DNA of 64,000 bases from Planctomycetota bacterium (GTDB taxonomy: Bacteria > Planctomycetota > UBA1135 > UBA2386). A program made the translations under genes and the position numbers. A model generated the notes under the pieces. It had not been told where the DNA came from. It saw only the letters and a program-made list of their open reading frames with translations, and did no database searches. The stretch is from contig JACKIC010000003.1 of assembly GCA_020638655.1 (NCBI GenBank), positions 186,001 to 250,000 on the forward strand. The letters run 5' to 3'. Below, in pieces: positions 26,562 to 35,454 of the stretch. Position 1 is the stretch's first letter. Each line of letters opens with the position of its first letter.

Positions 26562-28033
26562 TGGTTCCACCCCGCGCTGCGGTTGACGACGCGCGCCATG
26601 AAGGTGCGCATGATGCGCAGGTAGAGTTCGTCGCCGAGCACCGCGTCCTCGAAGCCGGCGTCGATGTTGGGGTTGTCGTTGACCTCGATCATGTAGACCT
26701 TGCCGCCGACCTCCTTGAGGTCGACGCCGTAGAGGCCGCGGCCGATGTGGTTGGCGGCCTTGAGCGCGGTCTTGACGACGCGCGTCGGCGCCTGCTCGAT
26801 CGGCAGCGTCTCGGCGCGGCCGAAGTCGGTGTCGCCGCCGGCCTCGCGCTTCATGATCTGCCAGTGCCCGTCGGCCATGTAGTAGCGGCACGCGTAGAGC
26901 GGCACGCCGTCGAGCACGCCGACGCGCCAGTCGAACTCGGTCGGCACGAAGCCCTGCGCGATCACCAGGTCGCTGCGCTTGAGCATCTCCTCGACGCGCT
27001 GCTCGAGCTGCTCGGGATCGCGCACCAGGTTGACGCCGGCCGAGAAGGCGCTGTCGGGCTCCTTGAGCACGCACGGCAGGCCGAGGCGCGCCTCGAGCTG
27101 GCCGACGTTGCCGCGGTGCACGATCATCGTGTTCGGCGTCAGGATCGCCTGCTGGTCGGCGAGCTCGGCGAGATAGACCTTGTTCGAGCAGCGCAGGATC
27201 GACACTGGATCGTCGATCACCGGGATGCCGAGCGCCTTGGCGCGGCATGCGAAGCGGTAGGTGTAGTGGTTGACCGACGTGGTGGTGCGGATGAACAGCG
27301 CGTCGAACTCGGCGAGGCGGCTGTAGTCGGCCTGTTGTACGAACTCGACGTTGAAGCCGACCTCGTTGCCCGCCTTGACGAACTTCTGCAGCGCGCGCTT
27401 GTTGGACGGCGAGTCCGTGGTCTCGTGGTCGACCAGGATCGCGAGGTCGTAGGGCAGGCTGGCGGGCTTGCGGCTGCGCAGATGCGGCTTGGCCAGGTAG
27501 GCGACCGTGACGTCGCGCACGAAGTCCATGTGGGCGGCCGGGATGTCCTCGTGGGCGAGCGGCTTGAGCGCGTCGAGCCGCCAGCGGCGGGTCTTCTCGA
27601 TGCGGCTGAAGCTCGCCTGCATGAACGGGCACGGGAACATCTGGAACAGGGCGCCCGCGAGCTTGTTGTGCCGTTCGGCGAGGTTGCGGCCGAAGTAGAC
27701 GCTGAGCGTGAACTCGTCGCTGGTGATGCCGTGCAGCGACTTCTCGATCAGCTCCTGCACGTCGCTGCCGGCGATCGACGCGACCGCCTGCGACTTCATG
27801 TTCTGGATCGTCTCGTTGCTCGGCAGCGGCCGGTGGTCGCGCGCGTCGGCGAGCAGCGACACGTAGTAGCCGATCTTCTGATAGGCGAGCGAACGGCACA
27901 GGTTGACCACACGCACCCGCTCGAGCGTCGAGTAGGACGGGTGCGTCAGGTAGACGCGGGCGGCCACGACTTCGACGTTGGCCTGGGGGAACGACCACTC
28001 CTTGGGGTCGTTGACGACGACGAGATGGCGCAT
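26558..28033 (-). CDS. RimK-like ATP-grasp ligase with N-terminal RLAN domain
   Basis: 491 aa. The first about 190 residues (MRHLVVVNDPKEWSFPQANV, ERVRVVNLCRSLAYQKIGYY) match the RLAN domain found in front of RimK-like ligases. The ATP-grasp part follows: RTTTSVNHYTYRFA, VIDDPVSILRCSNKVY, LPCVLKEPDSAFSAGVN (nucleotide-binding Lys), VIAQGFVPTEFDWRVGVLD and MIEVNDNPNIDAGFED, which gives the Glu/Asn magnesium ligands. It should form peptide-type bonds with ATP, as RimK adds glutamates to a carboxylate. Co-directional with the C39-like protease (7 nt upstream) and overlapping the GCS2 gene downstream. Confidence 0.9.
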   Translation of the reverse strand: MRHLVVVNDPKEWSFPQANVEVVAARVYLTHPSYSTLERVRVVNLCRSLAYQKIGYYVSLLADARDHRPLPSNETIQNMKSQAVASIAGSDVQELIEKSLHGITSDEFTLSVYFGRNLAERHNKLAGALFQMFPCPFMQASFSRIEKTRRWRLDALKPLAHEDIPAAHMDFVRDVTVAYLAKPHLRSRKPASLPYDLAILVDHETTDSPSNKRALQKFVKAGNEVGFNVEFVQQADYSRLAEFDALFIRTTTSVNHYTYRFACRAKALGIPVIDDPVSILRCSNKVYLAELADQQAILTPNTMIVHRGNVGQLEARLGLPCVLKEPDSAFSAGVNLVRDPEQLEQRVEEMLKRSDLVIAQGFVPTEFDWRVGVLDGVPLYACRYYMADGHWQIMKREAGGDTDFGRAETLPIEQAPTRVVKTALKAANHIGRGLYGVDLKEVGGKVYMIEVNDNPNIDAGFEDAVLGDELYLRIMRTFMARVVNRSAGWNQ

Positions 28034-28040
28034 GGGGGAT

Positions 28041-28796
28041 TCAGTCGGGTGCTTTGCTGGCGCGGTCCTTGGGCTCGATCACGAGCATGCTGGCGTCGTG
28101 GGTGAGCACCCCGAGCATGATCGCGCCGATGGCGCGGTCCAGCGAGACCTCGTAGTGCTGGCCCGGGGCCAGGGGGTTCTCCTCGAACGGGTCGGCGACC
28201 AGCACCGTGCGTGTGCCCGAGTGGTAGCCGCACAGCAGCACGAAGTGCCCCTGCGGTTCGCCGCGGATGTCGTCGTCGTCGTCGTTCTCGCCGTACTCGC
28301 GCGGGTGGCGGTAGAGATACGTCGAGCTGAGCCCGGTCAGGATCGGCACGCCGCGGCGCAGGTGGCGGCGCACGAAGCTCGCGGTGAGGTCGGTGAAGCG
28401 CAGGCGGCCGCCGAGGTCGAGGAAACGCAGGTAGGCCTCGGTCAACTGCGCGAGCATCGGGCGCTCTGCGCCCTTGAACTCGGCCTGTTGCCGCAGCTTG
28501 TCGGCGATGTCGACCCCTTCTTCGAACCACGTCGGGTCGAACAGGCGGATGTTGTAGGTGTGGATCGTGGCGCGGTAGCCGCGGCGCAGGGCGTCGTTGG
28601 CGAGGTACACGTCCGCAGTGCCGCCCGACGGGGTCTTCGGCACGGCCGCGACCAGCTCCTCGAGCGGTACTGCGTTCCCGTAGTAGCGATAGACGGCATG
28701 CAGACACGTCGGTCCGCACGTGACGTCGTCCGGTTGTGGCTGGATGTCGAGCTGGAGGCTGGCAAGTTCTGCCGCACGATCGGGCCGGTCGGCCAT
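28041..28796 (-). CDS. C39-like cysteine protease / papain-fold protein of the amidoligase cluster
   Basis: 251 aa. Cys27 in DVTCGPTCLHAVYRYYG, His184 in PQGHFVLLCGYH and Asp202 in VLVADPFEENP form a C39-type Cys-His-Asp triad. There is no signal peptide or transporter fused, so it acts in the cytoplasm, either as a protease or as an amide-bond exchange or hydrolysis enzyme. A papain-like peptidase next to RLAN-RimK and GCS2 genes is a known association (often fused there to a GNAT domain, absent here). It is the first gene of a three-gene unit; a short acidic run (NDDDDD) lies at about 171-176. Confidence 0.82.
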   Translation of the reverse strand: MADRPDRAAELASLQLDIQPQPDDVTCGPTCLHAVYRYYGNAVPLEELVAAVPKTPSGGTADVYLANDALRRGYRATIHTYNIRLFDPTWFEEGVDIADKLRQQAEFKGAERPMLAQLTEAYLRFLDLGGRLRFTDLTASFVRRHLRRGVPILTGLSSTYLYRHPREYGENDDDDDIRGEPQGHFVLLCGYHSGTRTVLVADPFEENPLAPGQHYEVSLDRAIGAIMLGVLTHDASMLVIEPKDRASKAPD

Positions 28797-28934
28797 GGGT
28801 GGCGAATGCTAGGGCAAAGCCGACGCCGACGCCAATTGACCAAGACCGCGTGAAGATCCGGCTTCTCAGCCGGGTTGCGTAGAGCCTCGCGGCGCCGCGA
28901 CGGGCAGCCTCGTGACCTTCCGAACGCCACGACG

Positions 28935-30812
28935 ATGTCCAAAACCTTCGAACCCGAACGCCTGCGCGGCCTGCTCGCCGCCGTGCAGGGGCTGCTGCAG
29001 GAGATGCGGAGCGCAGCGGCGCGACGCGCCGCAGCGGTCGACGCCGTGCCGCACGACTTCCGCGCGTCGGCCAGCAACCTGATCCACTACCTGACGGTGC
29101 GCGCCCACGACCTGCGGCCGCTGCAGCGTGAACTCGCCGCGCTGAGCCTGTCGTCGCTCGGTCGCATGGAGGGGCACGCGCTGGGCACGCTGGCCGGGGT
29201 CGAGCGCGCGCTGCAGGCGCTGGTCGGCGACGCGCCCGCGGCGGACCCGGCGGCGGACTGCCCGAGCGGGGCCCAGGCCGCGGACCTGCTGGCGGCGCGC
29301 AGCGCGCACCTGCTGGGGGGCAGGCCGCGCAACCGGCCGGCGCGCATCATGGTCACCCTGCCCGGCGACGCCGGCCGCGACCCCGACCTGCTGCGGCGGT
29401 TGCTCGATGCCGGCATGGACCTGGTGCGCATCAACCTCGCGCACGACGACGCCTCGACCTGGTCGGAGATGGTGCGCGCGCTGCGCGGCGCCGAGGCCCA
29501 GACCGGGCGGCGGTGCCGGATCTTCGTCGACCTGCCCGGGCCCAAGCTGCGCACCGGCGCGGTCGAGCCGGGGCCGCGGGTGCTGCGCGTGCGGCCGCAG
29601 CGGGACATCTTCGGCCGCACGATCGAGCCGGCGACGCTGACCCTCGTCGAGCCGGGGTGTGGTGCCGCGGTCGTCGGCCCGCAGGTGCCGCTGCGCGACG
29701 GCGTCGATCTGCGTGTCGCCGTCGGGGACCAGTTCGTGATCGTGGACGCGCGCGGCCGGCGCCGCACGTTCGAGGTGACCGCGAGCCGCGACGGCGCGTT
29801 CGAGTGCCGCGGTTCACGCACCGCCTACCTGACCTCGGGTTGCGAGGTCGTGCTGCGCCGCGGCGGCGAGCGGCTGTGGCGCGGCTGGCTCGGGGAACTG
29901 CCGGCGCTACCCGGGGCGATCGGGCTGGCCGTCGGGGACCTGCTCGTGCTCACGAAGGCGCAGGTGCCGGGGCGACCGGCGCGGCCGGACGCCGCCGGGG
30001 CGGCGCCGGCGCACGTGCCGTGCACCCTACCCGAGGTGTTCTCCGCCGCGCGGCCGGGTCAGCGCGTGTTGTTCGACGACGGCAAGATCGGAGCCCGCAT
30101 CGAGGCGTGCAGCGCCGACGAGATCGCGGTGCGGATCCTCGAGACGCCGCCCGGCGGCGCCAGGCTGCGCGCCGGCAAGGGCATCAACCTGCCCGACACG
30201 GACCTGCGGCTGTGTGCCCTGACGCCGCAGGACCGGCAGTGCCTCGACTGGGTGGCCGCGAACGCCGACGTCGTCGGCATGTCGTTCGTGCAGCGCCCCG
30301 AAGACGTCGTCGCCCTGCACGAGGAGCTCGAACGGCGCGGGCGCGGCGACATGGGCATCGTGCTCAAGATCGAGACGCGCCTGTCGTTCGAGCGCCTGCC
30401 CGAGCTGTTGCTGACGGGGCTGCGCAGCCCGCCGCTCGGCGTGATGGTGGCGCGCGGCGACCTCGCCGTCGAGGTCGGCTTCGCGCGCCTCGCCGAGGTG
30501 CAGGAGGAGATCCTGTGGCTCTGTGAGGCCGCGCACGTGCCGGTGATCTGGGCCACGCAGGTGCTCGACTCGATGGCGCGCACCGGCACGCCGTCGCGCG
30601 CCGAGGTCACCGACGCGGCGATGAGCGTGCGCGCCGAGTGCGTCATGCTCAACAAGGGGCCCTACGTCGCCGAGACGGTGCGCTTCCTCGCCGGCGTGCT
30701 CGAACGCATGCAGGCGCACCACGCCAAGAAGAGCTCGATGCTGCGCAGCTTGCACGTGGCCGGTCCGCGGCCCGAGGTGACGATCCCGGCAGCGCAGACG
30801 CCTGGGGCCTAG
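28935..30812 (+). CDS. Pyruvate-kinase-like protein with N-terminal extension and no C-terminal domain
   Basis: 625 aa from the ATG at 28935 (MSKTFEPERLRGLL). About 135 residues of helical extension precede the barrel, which begins ARIMVTLPGDAG. PK features: GMDLVRINLAH, IFVDLPGPKLRTG, a B-domain insertion, LFDDGKIGA, FVQRPEDV, LKIETRLSFE (catalytic Lys), VMVARGDLAVEVG and WATQVLDSM (Thr). The usual SGETAxG loop is replaced by LNKGPYVAETV, and the C-terminal regulatory domain is missing: the protein ends about 60 residues later. Some long PK-like proteins share these features, so pyruvate kinase activity is plausible but unproven. Its TAG stop shares a CTAG with the convergent transporter gene. 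Confidence 0.78.
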   Translation: MSKTFEPERLRGLLAAVQGLLQEMRSAAARRAAAVDAVPHDFRASASNLIHYLTVRAHDLRPLQRELAALSLSSLGRMEGHALGTLAGVERALQALVGDAPAADPAADCPSGAQAADLLAARSAHLLGGRPRNRPARIMVTLPGDAGRDPDLLRRLLDAGMDLVRINLAHDDASTWSEMVRALRGAEAQTGRRCRIFVDLPGPKLRTGAVEPGPRVLRVRPQRDIFGRTIEPATLTLVEPGCGAAVVGPQVPLRDGVDLRVAVGDQFVIVDARGRRRTFEVTASRDGAFECRGSRTAYLTSGCEVVLRRGGERLWRGWLGELPALPGAIGLAVGDLLVLTKAQVPGRPARPDAAGAAPAHVPCTLPEVFSAARPGQRVLFDDGKIGARIEACSADEIAVRILETPPGGARLRAGKGINLPDTDLRLCALTPQDRQCLDWVAANADVVGMSFVQRPEDVVALHEELERRGRGDMGIVLKIETRLSFERLPELLLTGLRSPPLGVMVARGDLAVEVGFARLAEVQEEILWLCEAAHVPVIWATQVLDSMARTGTPSRAEVTDAAMSVRAECVMLNKGPYVAETVRFLAGVLERMQAHHAKKSSMLRSLHVAGPRPEVTIPAAQTPGA

Positions 30813-32185
30813 TAGTAGAACAGGTAGAGATACAGCTGCGCGATCAGCAGCGTCATCAGCGTCACCGGCACGCCCATCAGCATGAACTTGAGGAAGCTGA
30901 TGCGCTTGCCCGACCGCTCGAGCACGCCGAGCACGACCACGTTCGCGGAAGCCCCGATCGGCGTGGCGTTGCCGCCCAGGCAGGCGCCGAGCGCCAGCGA
31001 CCACCACACCGGCATCATCACGGGCTGGTGCAGGGTGGCGAGCGGCAGGCTGGCGGAGTCGGCGACGCCGCCGTGGAACACGCTGTTGGCCATGTCGAGC
31101 ACCAGCGGGTTCATCGTCGCGACGTAGGGGATGTTGTCGACCACCGCGGACAGCAGGCCCGACGCCCACAGCAGCGTGGTCGCGGTCGCCTGCATGCCCT
31201 GCTGCGTGGGGGCCGTCGCCGAGACGATCGCGCGCGAGACGTCGTGCACCACGCCGACCTTGACGATGCCGCCGACGACGATGAACAGGCCGATGAAGAA
31301 GAAGATCGTCGGCCACTCGACGTCGGCGAGCACCTTGTGCGGGTTGCCCTTGGCCAGCAGCAGGATGGTGGCGGCGCCGAACAGCGCGATGGTCGCTGGT
31401 TCGAGGTGCAGCGTGCCGTGCAGGGTGAAGCCGACCAGCGTCAGCAGCAGCACGCCGACGGCCTTCTTCGCCAGGGCCGGATCCTTGATCATGCGGCGCT
31501 CGTCCATGCCGAGCACGCGCTGGCGGCGCTCTTCGGTGACGTGCAGCCGCTTGCGGAAGAGCAAGAACAGCGCGCCGATCAACGCCGCCATCATCACGAT
31601 CACGACGGGTCCGAGCGCGAGCAGGAAGTCCATGAAGTCGAGCCCCGCGCGCGAGCCGATGACGATGTTCGGCGGGTCGCCGATCAGGGTCGCGGCGCCG
31701 CCGATGTTCGAGGCCATCGCCTCGACGAGCAGGAACGGCACCGGGTCGATGTCGAGCTCGTCGGCGATCAGCAGCGTCACCGGCGCGATCAGCAGCACCG
31801 TGGTGACGTTGTCGAGCAGCGCCGAAGCGAGCGCGGTCAGGCTCACGAACAGCAGCATGATCCGGATCGGGCGGCCCTGCGCCGCCTTGGCGGCGCGGAT
31901 CGCCGCCCACTCGAACAGCCCGGTCCTGGACAGCACGTTGACCAGGATCATCATCGAGATCAGCAGGAAGATGACGTTGTGGTCGATGCCGACGTGCGGC
32001 GAGTGGAACGCCTCCTCCTGGGTGACGATCTGCAGCACCAGCATCATGCTGGCGCCGAACAGCGCCGCCTTGGTCTTGTGCACCTTCTCCGACACGATCG
32101 CGGCGAACGTGGCGAGGAAGATGGCGGTCGCGGTCCAGTAGGTGGTCGACGTGACCGCTTCCGCGGTTTCGGCGAGGGCGGACAT
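30809..32185 (-). CDS. NhaD/ArsB (ion transporter superfamily) membrane transporter
   Basis: 458 aa from the ATG at 32185 (MSALAETAEAVTSTTYW). Ten to twelve membrane segments are visible, with two pseudo-repeat hairpins: LLDNVTTVLLIAPVTLL and GDPPNIVIGSRAGL in the first half, and SAVVDNIPYVATMNPL and GGNATPIGASANVVVLG in the second. The paired DN(V/I) and GDPPN/GNATPIGA motifs are typical of the NhaD/ArsB/citrate-like superfamily (Na+/H+ antiport or anion export). The substrate cannot be set from sequence alone. It is 14 nt downstream of a CBS-domain gene, probably its regulator. Confidence 0.88.
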   Translation of the reverse strand: MSALAETAEAVTSTTYWTATAIFLATFAAIVSEKVHKTKAALFGASMMLVLQIVTQEEAFHSPHVGIDHNVIFLLISMMILVNVLSRTGLFEWAAIRAAKAAQGRPIRIMLLFVSLTALASALLDNVTTVLLIAPVTLLIADELDIDPVPFLLVEAMASNIGGAATLIGDPPNIVIGSRAGLDFMDFLLALGPVVIVMMAALIGALFLLFRKRLHVTEERRQRVLGMDERRMIKDPALAKKAVGVLLLTLVGFTLHGTLHLEPATIALFGAATILLLAKGNPHKVLADVEWPTIFFFIGLFIVVGGIVKVGVVHDVSRAIVSATAPTQQGMQATATTLLWASGLLSAVVDNIPYVATMNPLVLDMANSVFHGGVADSASLPLATLHQPVMMPVWWSLALGACLGGNATPIGASANVVVLGVLERSGKRISFLKFMLMGVPVTLMTLLIAQLYLYLFYY

Positions 32186-32199
32186 CTGGGTTCCTTCGG

Positions 32200-32643
32200 T
32201 CAGGCGCCGGCGATGCGCGCGGCGGCGGCGAGGACGCTGCGCCGGGTCACGGCGCCCACGAAGCGGCCGTTGTCGATCACCGGCAGCGTCTTGCGCGACT
32301 TGTTGGCGAAGAGGGCGACGGCCTGCATCAGGGGCTCGTCGGGTGACATGGCGTCGATCTCCCGCGACATCACCGAGGCGACGGGGGTGTTCTTGAACTT
32401 GGCGAAGATCTCCTCGAAGTAGCTCTCGTGCAGGGCCGTGACCAGGCTGCCGGTCATGCCGACGTAGAGCGGCACGAGGCGGTGGAACACGTCCTCGACC
32501 GAGACCATGCCCACCAACCGGTCGCCGTCGACCACGGACGCCGTCGTCTGGTTGCCGTTCAGGACACCGAGGATGAACTGGAGCAGCGTCGTCTCGGGAC
32601 CGACGGTGAACGGGTTGGGGATCATTGCCTCGCGGGCACGCAT
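32200..32643 (-). CDS. Tandem CBS-domain protein
   Basis: 147 aa from the ATG at 32643 (MRAREAMIPNPFTVGPETTL). Two CBS motifs: the first with IPNPFTVGPETTLLQFILGV and VDGDRLVGMVSVEDVFHRLV, the second with VASVMSREIDAMSPDEPLMQ and VIDNGRFVGAVTRRSVLAAA. CBS pairs bind adenine nucleotides (ATP/AMP, c-di-AMP) and often control attached or neighbouring transporters. The gene is directly upstream of the NhaD/ArsB transporter on the same strand, so control of that transporter is the best guess. Confidence 0.88.
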   Translation of the reverse strand: MRAREAMIPNPFTVGPETTLLQFILGVLNGNQTTASVVDGDRLVGMVSVEDVFHRLVPLYVGMTGSLVTALHESYFEEIFAKFKNTPVASVMSREIDAMSPDEPLMQAVALFANKSRKTLPVIDNGRFVGAVTRRSVLAAAARIAGA

Positions 32644-32747
32644 GCTTGGCCTCCGGAGATACGCCCCTTGTCCCCTGGGGGATGGCCCGGCGATATACGC
32701 ACCTCGGCCTAGGGCGGGGCCTCTGGATGCGCACCTGTTCCCGGTGC

Positions 32748-33368
32748 CTACTTGCCGGCGTCCTTCGCGGGCGCCGGGGGCACGAACACCTCGACGAGGT
32801 CGACCTTGCGGTGCAGGTCGCCGAACGTCGCCATCAGCGTGAACGACGCGCCGCCCTTGGGCTCGCTGCTGCCGCGCTGCACGGCCTCGAAGCCGCGGTT
32901 CAGCACCATGAACTCGAGGTGCTCGGCCGCCGGGTCGTCGTAGGACTTCGCGGGCAGGTGGATGAGTTCGGGGATGCCGCGCGCGGCGAGGTCCTTCTTG
33001 ACCGCTTCGACCTTGGCGGGGTCGGGTTGCTGGCCGCGGCGCGGCCGCAGCGCCAGCATCTCGGTGGGCGTCAGCTGCAGCTCGGTGAACTCGCCGCTGT
33101 CGGCGCGCAGCACGTCGAGTTTGTACTTGCCGACCGGGATCGTGACCTCGCCGCACTGCAGCGGCATGCCGACCTCGAGGCTCGCGAAGCCCATGTGCCA
33201 GGTGCGGCCGTTCGGCAGCGTCTTCACCTGCTCGGCGTTGTAGGGCACGGTGAACCACGTCACCTTGGTGGTGCCGCCGGCGCCCTGCATGGCGATCGCC
33301 TTGGGCACGTGCGGGTGCGGCATCAGGAACGGGACGAAGAACGGCAGCAGGGTCAGCGGGTTGATCAT
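32748..33368 (-). CDS. Uncharacterised protein, possibly DUF2911-like
   Basis: 206 aa. A hydrophobic, His/Pro-containing N-terminus (MINPLTLLPFFVPFLMPHPH) may be a weak signal or anchor. The body has strands reminiscent of DUF2911 (GRTWHMGFASLEVGMPLQCG, EVTIPVGKYKLDVL) followed by a charged helix and a C-terminal beta segment ending in an Ala/Lys-rich tail. The DUF2911 resemblance is partial, so the family is uncertain. It is convergent with no neighbour: it reads away from the lipoprotein at 33470 and toward the CBS gene, separated from the latter by 104 nt. Confidence 0.55.
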   Translation of the reverse strand: MINPLTLLPFFVPFLMPHPHVPKAIAMQGAGGTTKVTWFTVPYNAEQVKTLPNGRTWHMGFASLEVGMPLQCGEVTIPVGKYKLDVLRADSGEFTELQLTPTEMLALRPRRGQQPDPAKVEAVKKDLAARGIPELIHLPAKSYDDPAAEHLEFMVLNRGFEAVQRGSSEPKGGASFTLMATFGDLHRKVDLVEVFVPPAPAKDAGK

Positions 33369-33469
33369 GGCGAGATGTCCGGGGCGGGGCGGGGGAGTCG
33401 GGATCGTCGCCGGTCGGGGCGCCGGGCGCCAACGTGCCCCGCGCGCTGCGGCCGATTAGGCTCTGCGCC

Positions 33470-34408
33470 GTGTCGAAGTCAGCGCGTTGGTCGTCGTCGC
33501 CGAGCCTCATCGCGATCGTCCTGTGCGGTCTGGCCGGCTGCCGTGCCGCGCCGACGTGGGGCGACGTCGGGGTCGCCGCCGCCGCGCAGCCGTCGGCCCT
33601 CGGCGCCGACACGGTGCTCTACTTCGCGCTGCCCGGCCGCGAGCTCAGCGATCGCATGGAGCAGGGCAGCCTGGTCGCGCCACCGGTGCTCATGGCGCTG
33701 CGCCGCGGCGGCTTCGAATCGCGGCGCGTCGACGGCTTCGCGGGGCGCGAGCTGTACGCGCAGTGGGTGGGGGCCGGCGAGGGCATGGGCATCGTCGTGC
33801 TCGACGCGCAGGGTGAGGTGCTGGCGACGCGGCCCGGACCGCAGGACCCGCCCGAGCTCGCCGCCTACCTCGATCTGATCGCGGCGCGCCGCGGGCCGAT
33901 CGCGGCCGCGCGCGCGGCGGTGCGCGCGGCGCCCGACGACCCGCAGGCGGCGCTGCAACTCGGCGTGATGCTGCTCGAACTGGGCTGCCGTCGCGAGCCC
34001 GAGGCGCTGCTCGAGCGCGCCTACGCGGCCGGTCTCGAAGCGGCGGCGGTGCGCCTCGCGCATCTGTGCGCCCTCGACGGCGACCTGCAGCCGGCCCGGT
34101 TCTGGTTGGCGCGTGCCGCGCCTTCACCGGCGACTTCGGTCACCCAGGGCTACGTGCTCTACAAGGAGCGTCGCCACGGCGAAGCGGCGCAGGTGTTGCG
34201 CGAGGCCATCGGCGCCGGCGGCCTCGGGGCCGATCTGCCGCGCGCGCAGCTGTTCCTGGGGAAGGCGCTTCACGAGAACCTGCGCGACCAGGAAGCTGTG
34301 CCGGTGCTCGAGGCGGTGGTCCGGGACTGGCCCGATACGACCTTCGCAGGCGCCGCCCTGCACACCCTGCAGCACATCCGCAACCCCGTCCACGGCCACA
34401 CGCACTGA
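33470..34408 (+). CDS. TPR-containing lipoprotein
   Basis: 312 aa from a GTG at 33470, giving a lipoprotein signal (SPSLIAIVLCGLAGC, lipobox LAGC); the frame is open 36 nt further upstream. Residues about 35-130 form a beta-rich region (ADTVLYFALPGRELSDRMEQ, GMGIVVLDAQGEVLATRPG) that could be thioredoxin-like without a Cys pair. From about 145 there are tetratricopeptide-type helices (PDDPQAALQLGVMLLELG, GYVLYKERRHGEAAQVLREA, AQLFLGKALHENLRDQEAVP). It probably acts as a scaffold in the periplasm. The 34414 propeller gene follows after 5 nt. Confidence 0.75.
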   Translation: MSKSARWSSSPSLIAIVLCGLAGCRAAPTWGDVGVAAAAQPSALGADTVLYFALPGRELSDRMEQGSLVAPPVLMALRRGGFESRRVDGFAGRELYAQWVGAGEGMGIVVLDAQGEVLATRPGPQDPPELAAYLDLIAARRGPIAAARAAVRAAPDDPQAALQLGVMLLELGCRREPEALLERAYAAGLEAAAVRLAHLCALDGDLQPARFWLARAAPSPATSVTQGYVLYKERRHGEAAQVLREAIGAGGLGADLPRAQLFLGKALHENLRDQEAVPVLEAVVRDWPDTTFAGAALHTLQHIRNPVHGHTH

Positions 34409-34413
34409 CCACC

Positions 34414-35448
34414 ATGTCACCCCGCATCTGCCTCGCGTCCCTCCTGCTGTTCGCCGTCACCGCGCCGGGCCAGGAGCCGCCGCCCGCCCAGCCCGTGCCC
34501 GCCGAGCTCGTGCCCAAGCCGGCCGGACCGGTGATCGTCGGCACCGGCGCGCACCGCTACGAATGGCAGGCGGAGTGGGGCCACTACGAAGACGGCAAGG
34601 ACCTGGGCAACACCCACGGCTGCCTGGCCGTCGACAAGGCCGGGCGCGTGTTGGCGAACACCGACACCGAGGCCGCGGTCGTCGCCTTCGGTGCCGACGG
34701 CAAGGTGGTGGCGTCGTGGGGCAAGGAGTTCCGCGGCGGCATGCACGGCATGTGCCTGCGCGAGGAGGGGGGGCAGGAGTTCCTCTACCTGGCACACACG
34801 GGCCGTCACGAGGCGGTCAAGACGACCCTCGACGGCAAGGTGCTCTGGACCATCGGCTGGCCGCAGGGCGCCGGCATCTACGAGAACGAAGACCAGTACA
34901 AGCCGACGGCGATCGCCGTCGCGCCCGACGGCGCGCTGTTCGTCGCCGACGGCTACGGCAAGTCGTGGGTGCACCTGTACGACGCCGACCGCAAGTACGT
35001 GAAGTCGATCGGCGGCCCCGGCAGCGAACCGGGCAAGTTCAAGACCCCGCACGGCCTGTGGCTAGACACGCGCGGCGAGGTGCCGCTGCTGCTGGTCGCC
35101 GACCGCGAGAACCACCGCCTGCAGTGGTTCACGATGGCCGGCGAATACGTGCGCAAGTGCGACGAGGGCCTCGAGCGGCCTTGCAACGTCTGGCCGCTCG
35201 CCGACGGCGGGCTCGCGGTCGCCGACCTCAAGGGCCGGGTCACGATCCTCGACAACAAGGACAAGGTCGTCTGCCACCTGGGTGACACCGCGGACGCCAA
35301 CCTCAAGGCGACCAACGGTGTCGGCAAGGAGCACTGGCGCGCCGGCACGTTCTTCTCGCCGCACTCGGTGTGCGCGGACAAGGCCGGCAATCTCTACGTG
35401 ATGGACTGGAACCGCTTCGGTCGCATCACCAGGCTGAAGAAGCTCTAG
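34414..35448 (+). CDS. Secreted NHL-repeat beta-propeller protein
   Basis: 344 aa. Signal peptide MSPRICLASLLLFAVTAPGQ, then a Pro-rich linker and six NHL-type repeats: GCLAVDKAGRVLANTD, GMCLREEGGQEFLYLAHTG, AIAVAPDGALFVADGYGKSW, HGLWLDTRGEVPLLLVADRE, NVWPLADGGLAVADLKGR and HSVCADKAGNLYVMDWNRFG. The blade pattern resembles the lyase domain of peptidylglycine monooxygenase-type propellers. The protein is probably periplasmic and ligand-binding; an enzymatic role is possible but no catalytic set is obvious. It is transcribed with the TPR lipoprotein. Confidence 0.85.
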   Translation: MSPRICLASLLLFAVTAPGQEPPPAQPVPAELVPKPAGPVIVGTGAHRYEWQAEWGHYEDGKDLGNTHGCLAVDKAGRVLANTDTEAAVVAFGADGKVVASWGKEFRGGMHGMCLREEGGQEFLYLAHTGRHEAVKTTLDGKVLWTIGWPQGAGIYENEDQYKPTAIAVAPDGALFVADGYGKSWVHLYDADRKYVKSIGGPGSEPGKFKTPHGLWLDTRGEVPLLLVADRENHRLQWFTMAGEYVRKCDEGLERPCNVWPLADGGLAVADLKGRVTILDNKDKVVCHLGDTADANLKATNGVGKEHWRAGTFFSPHSVCADKAGNLYVMDWNRFGRITRLKKL

Positions 35449-35454
35449 CCGCGG

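Noticed and set aside
32644..32747. Possible regulatory element in the gap with repeated ATACGC-like words and CCCCTGGGGG
   Set aside because: Short words and a small palindrome only; nothing distinguishes it from ordinary GC-rich intergenic DNA.
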